This document shows positions 49,236 through 61,293 of a stretch of 64,000 nucleotides of DNA, one piece after another. Position 1 is the first letter of the stretch. Each line of letters opens with the position of its first letter. The notes below the pieces were generated by a model that saw nothing but the letters and a program-made list of their open reading frames with translations, did not search any database and was not told where the DNA came from. Origin of the DNA: Brassica napus (lineage: Eukaryota > Streptophyta > Magnoliopsida > Brassicales > Brassicaceae); NCBI RefSeq assembly GCF_020379485.1, contig NC_063446.1, positions 13,997,597-14,061,596 of the forward strand, given 5' to 3'. The translations under genes and the position numbers were made by a program.

Positions 49236-50702
49236 ATTATGTTTGACTAAAAATCAGATTATTATTTTGTTTTATTTTTGATGAATATCAGTGTTTTGTG
49301 GGAACCCTAAAGAGATGGATCAAACTGATTTAAGAGGTGAAATGCATTAGCCGGGAATCAATCTCATAAGATGTTGTCAAAGCTTGGAGAAGCAAAATGC
49401 AAAGTTGATAATCTAAAGAATCAAGCTTAAGAATCACAAAATCATTGTGTAGGGATCCAAGAAGTGAGGAGTTTTATGAAGAGAGTAATAAAGACCACTT
49501 CACGTCTTCTCTTACAGTTAGACACAATATTTATGTTGTTTAGTTTTCAGAGTCAGAGATTGTTGTTCCGACATGATAAATTATGTTTGGTGGAATATGT
49601 TTAATTTTTTTTTTAATTGTAAAAGAGCACTAAAATGTATTTTTATTGTTTCAGATATTATATTATATATATGACTATTTAATATTGTATATATATATAT
49701 ATATTGTAACATATTTTACTTATTTGACTTTCAACAGACCAACTCCTCTTTACTGCTTCTTTGTTTTTGTGTGCGGCAATGGCATGACATCAGTGTGTAT
49801 GTTATATAGTTGTTTGTGTATATGTCAAGTTCGCCATCATTTTCGTAAGTTCTTTACTAAATAAGAAACATAAGCTAAGATATATAAATACATGGATGAA
49901 AATTTCACATTCACAATTATCTATACATATGAATACGACAAATAATAAGTCTATATAACGACCATATGACTCGGTTGTATTATAATAACCATTAGTGTTA
50001 GATTCTTTTTGAAAACAAATTTCATAAATCATATTTGAAAACTATAAAGAGTCTTCAAATTCAAATTACGTTTTCTTTCCGATTCAAAATTGGTGTGTGG
50101 TTTGAAAATTTTCAATGTTTTGTATTTAAAAGCCTAACTAAGAAATCTAACTGAAAATTAAACATGTGATATAAATATATGTACACATTATTACCCATAT
50201 GCTAAGCTAAAGTTTGAAATCTAAGGGGTCAAAAACTCCATATACTTAATTCAAAAATAGTAAAAAAACTATCATGTAATATACATTATAAATTACTTTT
50301 GTCAAATGATAATAGAAAATGTAATTATCTGAGTCGGTTTTTGAGTTGACTGATTACTAGGATCAAATAAAAGGAATCAATACTGTTCTTACTTCTTAAT
50401 CTACATCTTTGAACTCCAGGGTGATTAACTTTAGTGATTTTATATTGTAGTAATCAAATAGGATTCCATAAGTTTATATTGAATAAGTAGATAAATATAG
50501 TCTTGCTTATTTAATTTGGTGTAATGTTAGGTACTGGAACATAACATGACAAGAAAAAAACATTCACCCAAGGCTTGGATACATAATTATATAGACATTC
50601 ACTTTGTTGTCGTTTGAACAATTGGAAGAGACAAGAAAACGTCTGGTAAATGTTACACTTGAAGAAAAAGTGTTTTTTTTTTGTTTTGACAAAGGGAGAA
50701 TA
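49236..50702. other. Intergenic
   Basis: AT-rich with a short TA microsatellite near 49,690. No gene recognised. Confidence 0.5.
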
Positions 50703-50718
50703 AGCAATAGCTGTTGTG

Positions 50719-51246
50719 GAACTCCAGTCAAGGGCTAGCCCCTGTGCCGCGACGTAGTCAACCTGTTAGAGTAATTCCACAGGATAATTGTGTACTGGTA
50801 CGATCGGATGCGGCTTGGAATGAAACTAACAAAATTGCAGGGCTTGGCTGGACTATTAAGACACAAAACAGAGTATCCTCTTTCTCCTCGCCGATGCGTT
50901 TTGTAGGCTCTCCGCTTATAGCTGAAGGACTGGCGTTACGAGAAGCCGTGGAGAAATGTAGAGACCTTGGTCTCACAAAGATTCGCTGCGAGTCTGATTG
51001 CGCACAACTCATCAAGGCTTTAACCTTCGACCACCCGCTGGCCGAACTCTACGGCATTGTAGCTGATATTGAAGCCGTTGCTTTATATTTTGATTTTGTT
51101 TCCTTTACCTGGATCTCTCGCGAGAGAAACAGAGATGCAGACTCTTTGGCTAAGCAGGTTTTGTCTGCTGAGCTAGACTTAATGGCCTCACCAAACAATG
51201 TTTAGAGCATTGAATGAATGAAAGTATGTGTTTCAAAAAAAAAAAA
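50719..51246 (+). mobile_element. 5'-truncated LINE with RNase H-like ORF
   Basis: Perfect 16-bp TSD agcaatagctgttgtg (50,703-50,718 and 51,247-51,262) and a 3' poly(A) ending at 51,246. It carries an open frame (50,714-51,205, 163 aa) encoding VRSDAAWNETNKIAGLGW, LIAEGLALREAVEKC, IRCESDCAQLIKAL and ERNRDADSLAKQVLS, an RNase H fold with D, E and D positions in the usual places. The start codon uses host bases, so expression is doubtful. It is the least decayed of the three LINE tails here. Confidence 0.9.
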
Positions 51247-51262
51247 AGCAATAGCTGTTGTG

Positions 51263-52873
51263 CATGTTTTGATCATGCTAATGTCAGAGAAGGACAATGG
51301 GATTTTACAGTTTGTGGATTGTCAATTAGTTTGAACTTTCCGGTTTTGTATTCGTATGAAGAATTTATTTATTCCTACAAGAAGCTAAATAAAATTGCTT
51401 ATCTTTATATAATGACTTAAGGAATGTAAAATAATCTGAAGTGACCAAATCGGTATATCAAGATGCCACTTATATTGTGTTTTTAGTAACACATATACAT
51501 TAAAGAAAAAATATTATACGTTATTTATTTGATATGAATAAGTGGGTTAAATAAATAATTTTAATGAATAAAAGAATTTATCGAAAACATATACAATAAA
51601 TTATACTGAATTTGTTTTAATAAGTTAATGGATCATTTAAAATATACGCCCAAGATATAAATTTTGTACTTATGCTAAATATTTGACATAAATATTATGA
51701 ATATTAAGAAAGTCATAACTAAAATAAACAAACTTTCTATTGCACATATTTTCTTTAATGAACATTAAATTTTATTTCTCTATATATCATACACAAAACT
51801 TATCATAATACCTAAAGAAAACACAATATATAGCAATCTATAAAGAAAAAAAAGAGACTAAAATATTTCAAATATATTAAAGACGATAAAAGTATTAAAT
51901 AACATAAAATGAAAAATAATAAATAACCAAAGATATGGATATAAAAATAAAATAATTATTTCTTTTCATATTTGATGAACATATAAGTGTTTTGGATCAA
52001 AAAAGTTCAAACACTATTACAATACTATATTTCTCATATATTAAAATAGTGTACAAATAAATAACTAACACCAGTTTGAATAAGAATTGCTAAAAAGCTA
52101 TAGAAATATAAATATGAGATACAAAAATAAAAAACAAAGTAAAATTAAGAAATCACTAAGAAATAACCATTAACATTTTTATTACTTTCTTTTACCAAAA
52201 ATACAAATTTTAATGTTCTATTATCAAATAATCAAAAAAACATTATGTGATTTTTGGATAGAGCTAGATTGGCAAGTTGTCTATAAAATTACAAAAAAAA
52301 ACAATTTTTATAGAAACACCATTACCAACAAAACATATTATTTATCAACTTCACCGAAAACAGAATCACTCCCAAAGTAATAAAAAAAATATTTTTAAAA
52401 ATAAAAATATTTATGAAATTCATTCGGGAACAATTTGAACCAATTTAAATAAACAACGAGAATTTACAACATTTTAGTTTAAATAAAAAAAATAAATTTT
52501 ACTGAGTTAACACCTAAATTTTTTATACACTTTATTATTGTTGTTTTAAACTCAGAAGTCACATATGGTCATTCTTTTTCTCCATTATGTGAAAAGTAAA
52601 ACTGATATTCAGTTTTTCTTGTTACTTACGTTTTAAATATTTTAATTTTAAGTGAATATACAACTATTCAAAATTAGAGTAACAACAATATCATGGCATA
52701 CAAAATTATAACATTTTAAATGAAACAATGCAGTCTCTAAATGTTGGAACCTTGTGTGAATTTTATAATACATACATACAGACTGAAATGAAAACAATAA
52801 TTCAAATATAAAAGAACACAAAACAAGTAATAACAATATTCGAAATAAATTTGAAAAACATTATAGTATATAA
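51263..52873. other. AT-rich region, possible Helitron body
   Basis: No coding sequence. It may be the body of the Helitron whose 3' end is at 52,902, but no convincing 5' TC terminus was found. Confidence 0.4.
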
Positions 52874-52902
52874 TCCGCGCGTAGCGCGGAAAAGACCTCT
52901 AG
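52874..52902 (+). mobile_element. Helitron 3' terminus
   Basis: TCCGCGCGTAGCGCGGA forms a perfect 7-bp-stem hairpin, followed 8 bases later by CTAG and then T. This is the known layout of Arabidopsis-type Helitron 3' ends (hairpin then CTRR, insertion between A and T). The GC-rich hairpin stands out in very AT-rich DNA. Confidence 0.7.
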
Positions 52903-54033
52903 TTTATATAAAGGTTATAAATCCTATCTCACCCTTTAATTACTAAACCTTAAACAATAGTCATCAAATTTTAAATCTAAATGTTAAGATATTTTTTTAA
53001 TAAATATTTTTTTGAAAGATGCTAGTCAACTAATTTTAAATATATATATATATATATATATATTTTTTAAACCCTACAGATTATCGATATTGTCTATACA
53101 CTGAAAATAGTCTTCACATAATCAAGTTCATTAAAAATGTCAAAAGATCAAGTTGTGGCTTAACTTGAAACCAATTTCAATAGTTTTAGTACGCATATAA
53201 ATAAACCGAGCTATATTTTTCTTTTCCATAATTTTCTCAAAAAGAATATTAACAACTAAATCCGCCTTATTCACACTTATGAGAGTCTTCATGAACGTAT
53301 CATGTATAAATATTGTGTACCGCGATGCATGGAAATATTAAAGTCCACCGAGGTGCACATGAACGGACAAGGTCGGTCCATTAATCCATCGCGCATCTTA
53401 TTCGTTACGCGTATAATTTCCAACTTTTTGTAGCTATTGATTTCTCTTTAAGACACATTTTCTCTTCACTTTCACGGATCCCTAGATGTCGTTTTAACAT
53501 GAATGCCCTTTGTCCATCGACATGTAATAAAAAAGTATAATTGTTTTATTTTGTTTAGTTATACTTCTATGAAATTAGTTTGGTATCTGGTTAGACGTCT
53601 GAAAATGTGACTTGCATGAATTATTAAAGTTGGTGTACAAGAGAGAGTGTGTCAATTTACTGTTGTTTCTTTATACTTTTATTATTCATTCCGTTTTCGA
53701 TTTATACTTGTTTCTTTTCAGAATTTAAGATACACAAAAGAAATATAATTATTGCAATAAATTATAATTTCTTTTTCTCTGTATTTTAAGATCCATCTTC
53801 CTATATATATTTTTTATATTTTTAGCAATTATATAAAAATGCATGGACATAAAAAGTGTGAATGAGAAAAAATTGATCATGTACAAAAGAATAGATAAAC
53901 AAAGAAAGATGTGGAAGTGGATGGATAAAAAAGGTGAAAAACTTTGAAAACTCGAACACATTGTTTGTGTTCGTGGTTTCGGAAGCTTAGCAAAAAGAAG
54001 CTTTATCCATTTTTAAAAAAAAAGAAAAACATA
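52903..54033. other. Intergenic
   Basis: AT-rich with a TA microsatellite near 53,039-53,063. Nothing else recognised. Confidence 0.5.
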
Positions 54034-54038
54034 AAACT

Positions 54039-54289
54039 TGTTATAAAAAGAACTGGAATTTATTTGTATCGCAGGAATTTAAATAAGGGCAAAATTTTAT
54101 ACCCGTAGAATTTATAACACTGATAGAGAGTGTTTATTAGAGGGAGAAGAGAAGGTCGAGGTGTATTTACAAACGAACGCAAACGTTCATATATATAGAA
54201 GAAAATTTACAGTGCAAATAGTGCAGCGGGACCCACATCTTTAATTATTTCAAACATTACGGTGGCCGCTTTTGTTTACTTTCGTAACA
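54039..54289 (-). repeat. Copia 3' LTR
   Basis: 251 bp, TGTTACG to TATAACA on minus. It differs from the 5' LTR in the gtcgag/gtcgaa string and at three sites around aatagtgcagcg. Confidence 0.95.
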
Positions 54290-54326
54290 CTCCCCCTTGG
54301 GGGCCGGTGTCACTATCCGCTCTCGC

Positions 54327-55374
54327 TTAACGTCTTTGTTGCCTCGTTAAAAACCTTTCCAGGAAAACCCAATGGGAAAAACCATAGTAAGGTAAAAAGA
54401 CTACAACTACGTAAGCTCCCCCTCGAATGAACAGCCATAGATCCTTCTGATGGCGCATCCCAATGTTATGGATGTGTTTTCTGAATACCGAGGTAGGGAG
54501 TGATTTTGTGAAGAGGTCGGCTGCATTGTCGCATGATCGAACATATCTTATTTCAATCTCTTTATTCTTCTCGAGCTCTTGAGTGTATGAGAAGAACTTC
54601 GGAGGTATATGTTTGGTTCTATCGCTTTTGATATATCCTTCCTTCGTTTGAGCAACACATGCCGCGTTATCTTCATACAGAATAGTTGGCTCCGTATTTT
54701 CGTCAATCCCACTGCTTGAACAGATGTGTCGGCTTATTGACTTTAGCCATACACATTCTCTACTTGCTTCATGGAGTGCAATGATCTCAGCGTGATTTGA
54801 AGAAGTAGCAACAAGTGTCTGCCTCTGAGAACGCCAAGATATGGCGGTACCTCCAATTGTAAAAACATATCCTGTCTGGGATCGAGCTTTGTGTGGATCT
54901 GACAAATAACCTGCATCTGCAAAACCAATCATTTGACTTTTTGAACTTTTAGGATAAAACAAGCCTAAATCAGTTGTTCCTTGAAGGTAACGAAAGACAT
55001 GTTTAATTCCATTCCAATGTCTTCGCGTAGGAGACGAACTGAATCTCGCTAAAAGATTAATGGCAAAAGATATGTCAGGTCGAGTACAATTTGCAAGATA
55101 CATAAAAGCTCCAATTGCACTTAAATATGGAGTTTCAGGACCAAGTATTTCTTCATTCTCCTCAGATGGTCGAAACGGATCATTTTCAACATTAAGTGAT
55201 CTAACGACCATCGGGGTGCTAAGAGGAGTTGCTTTATCCATGTTAAAGCGTTTCAATACTCGTTTGGTATATGTAGACTGATGTACAAATATACCCTTTC
55301 GAGAATGCTCAATTTGTAATCCTAGACAATATTTTGTCTGCCCGAGATCTTTCATCTCAAATTCTCCTTTCAGA
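54327..55374 (-). CDS. Copia pol, 3' part (RT end and RNase H)
   Basis: Continues the pol frame after the inserted MITE. The first residues of the open frame (before GEFEMKDLG) come from the MITE. It encodes the RT connection (KYCLGLQIEHS, YLSAIGAFMYLANCTRPDI) and the RNase H domain (FADAGYLSDPH, HAEIIALHEASRE, LYEDNAACVAQ, CDNAADLFTKSLP). The acidic residues of the RNase H site are present. Because the MITE carries its own stop signals, this part is now separated from the rest of pol. Confidence 0.88.
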
Positions 55375-55895
55375 TAGGGCTGGGTTCGCGGGTCAACCCG
55401 CCCCGCATGACCCGCCAACCCGCGGATCTATTCTATTTTTTAAACTCAAAATTCCGACCCGCATAACCCGCGAAAGAAAAATCGTAAACCCGCACCCGCC
55501 CCGCTAAGATTGCGGGTAACCCGCGGGGCCCGCATATAATATTAAATTTAATAAATAATTTTTTTTTTATCAATTAATTACTTTTTATAATAAAAATTAT
55601 ACATTTATAATTTAAATTATATAATTTTCATTAATTTATATATTTTTTACATATTTTTATTTTTATTTTTATTTATTTTAAAAAATTTTAGAAAAAAATA
55701 ATATTTTTTTTATTTTGCGGGTCGGCGGATACCCGCGACTCAAATTTGGTTGACCCGCACCCGCCCCGCTAAAAATCGATTCAACCCGCACCCGCACCCG
55801 CATGCTGAAATTTGTAAATCGATCGACCCGCACCCGCCCCGCGGCGGGTCAAACGGGGCGGGACCCGCGGGTAATGACCCAAATTCCCAGCTCTA
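55375..55895. mobile_element. hAT-like MITE inserted in Copia pol
   Basis: Ends TAGGGCTGGG and (reverse complement) TAGAGCTGGG, flanked by a perfect 8-bp TSD ctttcaga (55,367-55,374 and 55,896-55,903). 521 bp with no ORF. Both ends are packed with ACCCGC/GCGGGT units around an AT-rich centre. The 8-bp duplication fits hAT. Removing the insert and one TSD copy restores the pol frame. Confidence 0.9.
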
Positions 55896-58464
55896 CTTTC
55901 AGATAGTTTGATGCCTTTTGGACTTCGTTTTGAGTTCCAATAATATTAAGATCATCAACGTACACCGTGATTATCACAAATCCGGATGTTGTTTTCTTTA
56001 TGAAAACACAAGGGCATATAGGATCATTCGTGTATCCTTCTTTTGTTAAGTGTTCGCTGAGACGATTATACCACATTCGTCCAGATTGTTTTAACCCATA
56101 TAATGATCTTTGCAATTTTATTGCACATAACTCTTTAGGTTTGGAACATAACGTTTCAGGCATTTTAAATCCATCTGGGATTCTCATATAGATATCATTA
56201 TCTAATGATCCATATAAATATGCCGTAACGACATCCATGAGACGCATTTCTAAATTTTCATTGGCCGCTAGGCTCATCAGGAATCTAAATGTGATTGCGT
56301 CCATGACAGGAGAATAAGTTTCCTCATAATCAATTCCTGGCCTTTGAGAGAAACCTTGGGCTACGAGACGAGCTTTGTATCTTGTAATCTCGTTTTTCTC
56401 ATTTCTTTTTCGGACAAACACCCATTTGTACCCAACAGGTTTTACATCTTTGGGTGTGAGCACAATAGGTCCGAATACATTTCGTTTGTTAAGCGAATAT
56501 AATTCGACTTGAATCGCATCTTTCCATTTTATCCAGTCATGTCTCTTTTGACATTCATATACAGACTTTGGTTCTGGATCTTCGTTTTCTTCATTTATTT
56601 CCTTTGCTAAAAGGTATGAGAAAACGTCATCAATATCATCCATCTCATTTCGTTTCCATATCTTTCCATTATGGATGTAATTGATAGAAATCTCATGATT
56701 TCCTTCAGATTCAAGATGCTTTATATTGTCATTAGATTCACAATTTTCTTCGTCCAAAATATTTTCTGTTATTTTGGGAGTATCATGCTTTTCACATTCC
56801 TTACGTTTTCTAGGAAGTTTATCCTTTGAACCAATAGGTCTACCGCGCTTTAAACTTGTTCCTGATTCACGTGTATCAACTGCCGTTCCACCATTTTGTG
56901 GTATTTCAATACGAGCAGGAGTATTTGCAGCGTGTATATGTGATTTAGTTACCATTTTGGTATCAGCAAATGCATCTGGTAGCTGATTTGCTATATTTTG
57001 TAAATGCATGATACGTCGAACTTCTAGTTCTGACTGTTTCGTAGGAGGATCAAGGTGTAATAACGATGGTACACTCCATTTGATCTCTTTTCCTACTTGT
57101 TTATTGTCTCCCCCTAGAGTTGGGAATTCTTTCTCATTGAAATGACAATCGGCAAATCGTGCCGTAAACACATCACCAGTTTGTGGTTCTAGGTATCTTA
57201 TTATTGATGGAGAATCATAGCCAATATATATTCCCAACCGTCTTTGCGGTCCCATCTTTGTACGTTGTGGTGGTGCTATTGGAATATAAACCGCACAACC
57301 AAAGATTTTTAGATGAGAGATATTTGGTTCTTTTCCAAATGCTAACTGTAATTGGGAATATCTATGGTATGCACTTGGTCTTATCCGAATTAGTGCTTCT
57401 GCATGCAAAATAGCATGTCCCCATACAGAGGTTGGGAGTTTTGATCTCATGATCAATGGCCTTGCAATTAGTTGCAGCCGTTTAATTAATGATTCTGCCA
57501 AACCATTTTGTGTATGAACATGAGCAACAGAATGCTCTACTTCAATCCCTGATACCATACAATAATCATTAAAAGCTTGTGATGTGAATTCACCAGCGTT
57601 ATCTAATCTAACTCTTTTAATTGGATAATCTGAGAACTGTGCTCTTAATTTGATTATCTGAGTTAGAAATCTCGCAAATGCCGTATTTCGAGATGATAAC
57701 AAACAAACATGTGACCATCTACTCGATGCATCTATTAATACCATAAAGTAGTAGAATGGTCCACACGGTGGATGTATTGGTCCACAAATATCACCTTGGA
57801 TTCTTTCCAAAAACTTTGGTGATTCTTTGTCAACTTTGGTTGGTGATGGTCTTATGATTAATTTCCCATGAGCACACGCATCACATGTCATTTTATTACT
57901 TTGGTATATATCTTGGGTTTTTATTGAATGACCATGTGAGCTTTCAATGATTTTTCGCATCATTGTAGTGCCTGGATGACCAAGGCGATCATGCCATAAT
58001 GTAACATCTTCTGGATTTCTTTTTATCACAAGATGTGATTCTATAGCATCAATATAAGTGTGATGCAATCCAGAAGGAAGTTCTGGAAATTTTTCCAGTA
58101 CAAGGCCTTTGCCTGATTTTTCGGAAGTTATATACAAATACTTCTTTCCATTCTCAGTTGCAGACTGAGTGTTATACCCTTGACGGTATATATCTTTGAA
58201 ACTCAACAAATTTCTCTTAGAATTTGGAGAATATAAGGCATTATCTATGGAAAACTTTGTTCCATTAGGCAACATAAAGTTCGCCTTGCCAATTCCTTCG
58301 ATCAGGTCTGTAGGACCTGATATTGTGTTTATAGTCATTTTTACTGACTTTAAAGTAGAGAAATATCTCTTATCCTTCAGTATAGTGTGCGTTGTGCCAC
58401 TATCTGGTATGCAAACTTCTCTACCAATTTGTTTAGTTGTTGTTCCATTTGCTTTCTTATCCAT
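55896..58464 (-). CDS. Copia pol, 5' part (protease, integrase, RT)
   Basis: Open frame from ATG 58,464. Protease motif DSGTTHTI at about residues 21-28. GAG-pre-integrase (LWHDRLGHPGTTMMRKI), zinc part (CDACAHGKL), integrase core with GDICGPI, RLDNAGEF and QNGLAESLIKRL, then an acidic linker with KRGRPIGSKDK. RT runs from WKDAIQVELYSL through YKARLVAQGF, DVVTAYLYGSLD to the catalytic YVDD at about 835. The last about 15 codons of the open frame belong to the MITE. All catalytic motifs look intact. The upstream gag frame is in the same phase. Confidence 0.92.
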
Positions 58465-58650
58465 TTCTGTAACACACAGTTAATATTAATAAAGAAAATA
58501 AACTTTCATAAGTAAACATATTATTCATCAATAACAAGTACACAATAATTATACATTATATACTTTGAAATACAACAATATTTTGAAAGTGAAATACATA
58601 ATATTTTATGGCATCACTAGGCATTATTAAGCTTGATCAGTACAAGCACT

Positions 58651-59676
58651 TCAAATATTTTGATGAGTGGCCTCGTCGAAATCTCCCATAAAGTCAGAGG
58701 ATTCGAGGTATGTCGATGTTGTACCCACAAGGTGTTCATTAAGATTTACTTCCTTTGCCTTGCCTTTAATAGATTCTTGGTACAATTGGCATAGATGTCG
58801 AGGAGTTCGACATACTTGAGACCAGTGTCCCTTCGATCCACATCTGTAACAGACGTTCTCATTTTTATGAGTAGGGTTTTCTTGGGTTTCTTTCCCTTTT
58901 ACCCGATCAGATCGATTCCATGTGTTGGATCCCCTTCCTCTTGGGTTGTTACTCCTTTCATAGTTGCGGTTAAATCGATAACCACGACCACGACCAAAAC
59001 CACGATTGTGACCACGGCCACGACCACGCCCACGATAGGAATAATTTCTTTTTTCCGGATTTTTTATATCCGTTGCATTTACCTCAGGAAATGCTTTGGT
59101 TCCCGTGGGTCGGGCATTGTGGTTTTTAATGAGGAGTTCATTATTTCTCTCCGCTATTATAAGCGCCACAGCGAGTTCAGAGAACCTCGTATACCCACAA
59201 TTTCTATATTGTTCTTGTAGAACATAATGATTTTTGTGGAACGTTTGGTAAGTTTTCTCGAGCATTTCTGCTTCCGAGACAGGCTTACCGCAATAATCTA
59301 ATTGCGCCGCTATTCTCAATATAGCGGAATTGTACGTTTCCACTTTTTCAAAATCTTGAAATCGTAGATTTTTCCACTCATCGAGTGCATGGGGGAGAGT
59401 AATTTTCTTTTGGTTATCAAACCTCTCCTTCAGAGCTTTCCAAAGATCTAAGGGATCTTTGGTTCTCGCATAATCATGCGTAAGATTTTCATCTAGATGC
59501 CTTCTCAGAAATATCACGGCCTTAGCCTTTTCATGAGAGGTTGATATATTGCCGTCTTTTATTGTTCCGAGTATTTCCTCGGAATCTAGATGGAGCTCCA
59601 TGTTTGTAACCCATGCCGTGTAGCTTGTCCCAGTTACTTCCAATGCCGGAAACTGAAGTTTCTCGATTTTTGCCAT
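58651..59676 (-). CDS. Copia gag
   Basis: 341-residue capsid protein. It starts MAKIEKLQFPALEVTGTSY and has the UBN2-type capsid core (ILGTIKDGN, AKAVIFLRRHLDE, DPLDLWKALKERFDNQK). An Arg/Gly-rich RNA-binding stretch (about 218-240, GRGRGHNRGFGRGRGY) follows, then a CCHC zinc knuckle CYRCGSKGHWSQVC. It ends at a TGA, 186 bp before pol and in the same frame. The gap is AT-rich with several stops. Confidence 0.93.
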   Translation of the reverse strand: MAKIEKLQFPALEVTGTSYTAWVTNMELHLDSEEILGTIKDGNISTSHEKAKAVIFLRRHLDENLTHDYARTKDPLDLWKALKERFDNQKKITLPHALDEWKNLRFQDFEKVETYNSAILRIAAQLDYCGKPVSEAEMLEKTYQTFHKNHYVLQEQYRNCGYTRFSELAVALIIAERNNELLIKNHNARPTGTKAFPEVNATDIKNPEKRNYSYRGRGRGRGHNRGFGRGRGYRFNRNYERSNNPRGRGSNTWNRSDRVKGKETQENPTHKNENVCYRCGSKGHWSQVCRTPRHLCQLYQESIKGKAKEVNLNEHLVGTTSTYLESSDFMGDFDEATHQNI

Positions 59677-59734
59677 TTGTATTTCTAAAGCATATAAATA
59701 AAAATTATTAGAATATTATTAATATTAAAAGAAA

Positions 59735-60485
59735 CTGTTTACATTAATCATGCAAGCAATTACAAGGAGAAGCGATGTAAAGAAAATTAAACCGATATTC
59801 ATCTTAAATTCACTCAGAGTAAATTCTCCAACGAATAAACCATAAATAGAAACACAAATAAAAATGACACATAAAAACAAAAGTGCGCGAATCATCTTTC
59901 TTGAAATGAAAAATCAGAGGAGAGCGATTTGAAATTTTTGAGAGAAGATGAAATGTTTTGGATGATGAAATAGAGTGAAAATGAGTTGTATTTATAGATG
60001 AAAATTACTGTTCATGACCGTTGGAGAAAGGGGAAATTTTTGAAAAAAATTATTTGTGACCGTTGGGGTTAAATCGAGTGCACTAAAAATCAGTCTGAAA
60101 ATATCGTATTAAACAGTCAATCAAATCTATAAAATTTCATAAAAGTAAAAATTATGACAATGAAATATTTATATTATGACAACAAATCATGCGACGGCTC
60201 AGCCGATCAATGCAAAATAATAAATAAATTATACGGCGGCTCGGCTGACCAATTAATAATAAACAGAATATAAGGCGGCTCAGCCGACCAATAAATAATA
60301 AACAGGATATAAGGCGGCTCGGCCGACCATTAAATTAATTAAATTACTATTAAATAATATAGGCGGTATTCCGGCCATTATAACATGATATAAATAATAG
60401 TAGAGGCGGTATACCGACCATTATAACAGGGTATAAAGGATACAAATAAATTTTACCGAATCGCAGAGTGATCGTGCTGATAACG
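59735..60485 (-). repeat. Copia 5' leader with palindromic tandem repeats
   Basis: Between the 5' LTR and gag. At 60,190-60,420 five to six units of about 40 bp share ggcggctcggccgacca and ataataaacag strings; each contains a short palindrome (ggtcggccgagcc). 59,738-59,981 is shared with the decayed element at 9,070-9,331. The PBS GTTATCAGCACG lies at 60,484-60,473 (minus). Confidence 0.75.
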
Positions 60486-60736
60486 TGTTATAAAAAGAAC
60501 TGGAATTTATTTGTATCGCAGGAATTTAAATAAGGGCAAAATTTTATACCCGTAGAATTTATAACACTGATAGAGAGTGTTTATTAGAGGGAGAAGAGAA
60601 GGTCGAAGTGTATTTACAAACGAACGCAAACGTTCATATATATAGAAGAAAATTTACTGTACAAATAGTACAGCGGGACCCACATCTTTAATTATTTCAA
60701 ACATTACGGTGGCCGCTTTTGTTTACTTTCGTAACA
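60486..60736 (-). repeat. Copia 5' LTR
   Basis: 251 bp, partner of 54,039-54,289, followed by TSD AAACT. Confidence 0.95.
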
Positions 60737-60741
60737 AAACT

Positions 60742-61293
60742 ATTATAGTTGGGAGAAGTGAGAAGAGTTGTAGTCCAGAGAGAGTGTAGTTAGTTAAAGG
60801 GCAAGTAGGACATTGCACAAAGAAGAAGTGCGCCTTCCGCTACAAGTGTCTAATAGTGCAATTTGAAAGACAAAAAGTGTCTTAGAGAGTAATAAATTCT
60901 ATAAAGAATAGGAACTAAAGTAGTTTAGAAAGCGCAATATGTTAGTTTATTCAACGTATGCCGACTTTATCTATACGTGTATGCAAACAAAATATCTGTT
61001 TTATTATGTATTATTTTTATTTTCAGATTTGAAGTCTTTCATGTAAATAAATTATGGTCACGAAAATGATCAGACACAAGACACGTATAACCCACGCTTT
61101 CACTCTCACTCGTGAAATACCTCACACGTACACAACACATTACATGTATAATCCATTCACATGGACCGACTTGATAAAATCTCGTAATGCCGTCCATCTA
61201 TATATATTCCAGAAAGAACTTCCTACTATCATACCAAGTAACATTAACACCGATCGAAACCAAAAAATAAAGTTGTAGCGAGAAAGAATCAAC
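60742..61293 (+). promoter_or_regulatory. LEA14 promoter
   Basis: Upstream of LEA14. TATA-like ctatatatat at about 61,197-61,206, close to 90 bp before the ATG. ACGT cores occur as tacgtgtatg (near 60,974), gacacgtataac (near 61,080) and acacgtac (near 61,125), compatible with ABA/drought control known for LEA genes. Function inferred. Confidence 0.45.

Larger units (their letters stand above)
54039..60736 (-). mobile_element. Young Ty1/Copia retrotransposon
   Basis: Complete element in minus orientation. Identical-length 251-bp LTRs lie at 54,039-54,289 and 60,486-60,736, with perfect 5-bp TSD AAACT at 54,034-54,038 and 60,737-60,741. The LTRs differ at about four positions by eye (1.6 percent), so insertion is recent. 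PPT AAGGGGGAG (minus, 54,298-54,290) and a PBS region GTTATCAGCACG beside the 5' LTR are present. Gene order gag, protease, integrase, RT, RNase H is that of Copia. The only large defect is a hAT-like MITE in pol. Confidence 0.96.
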
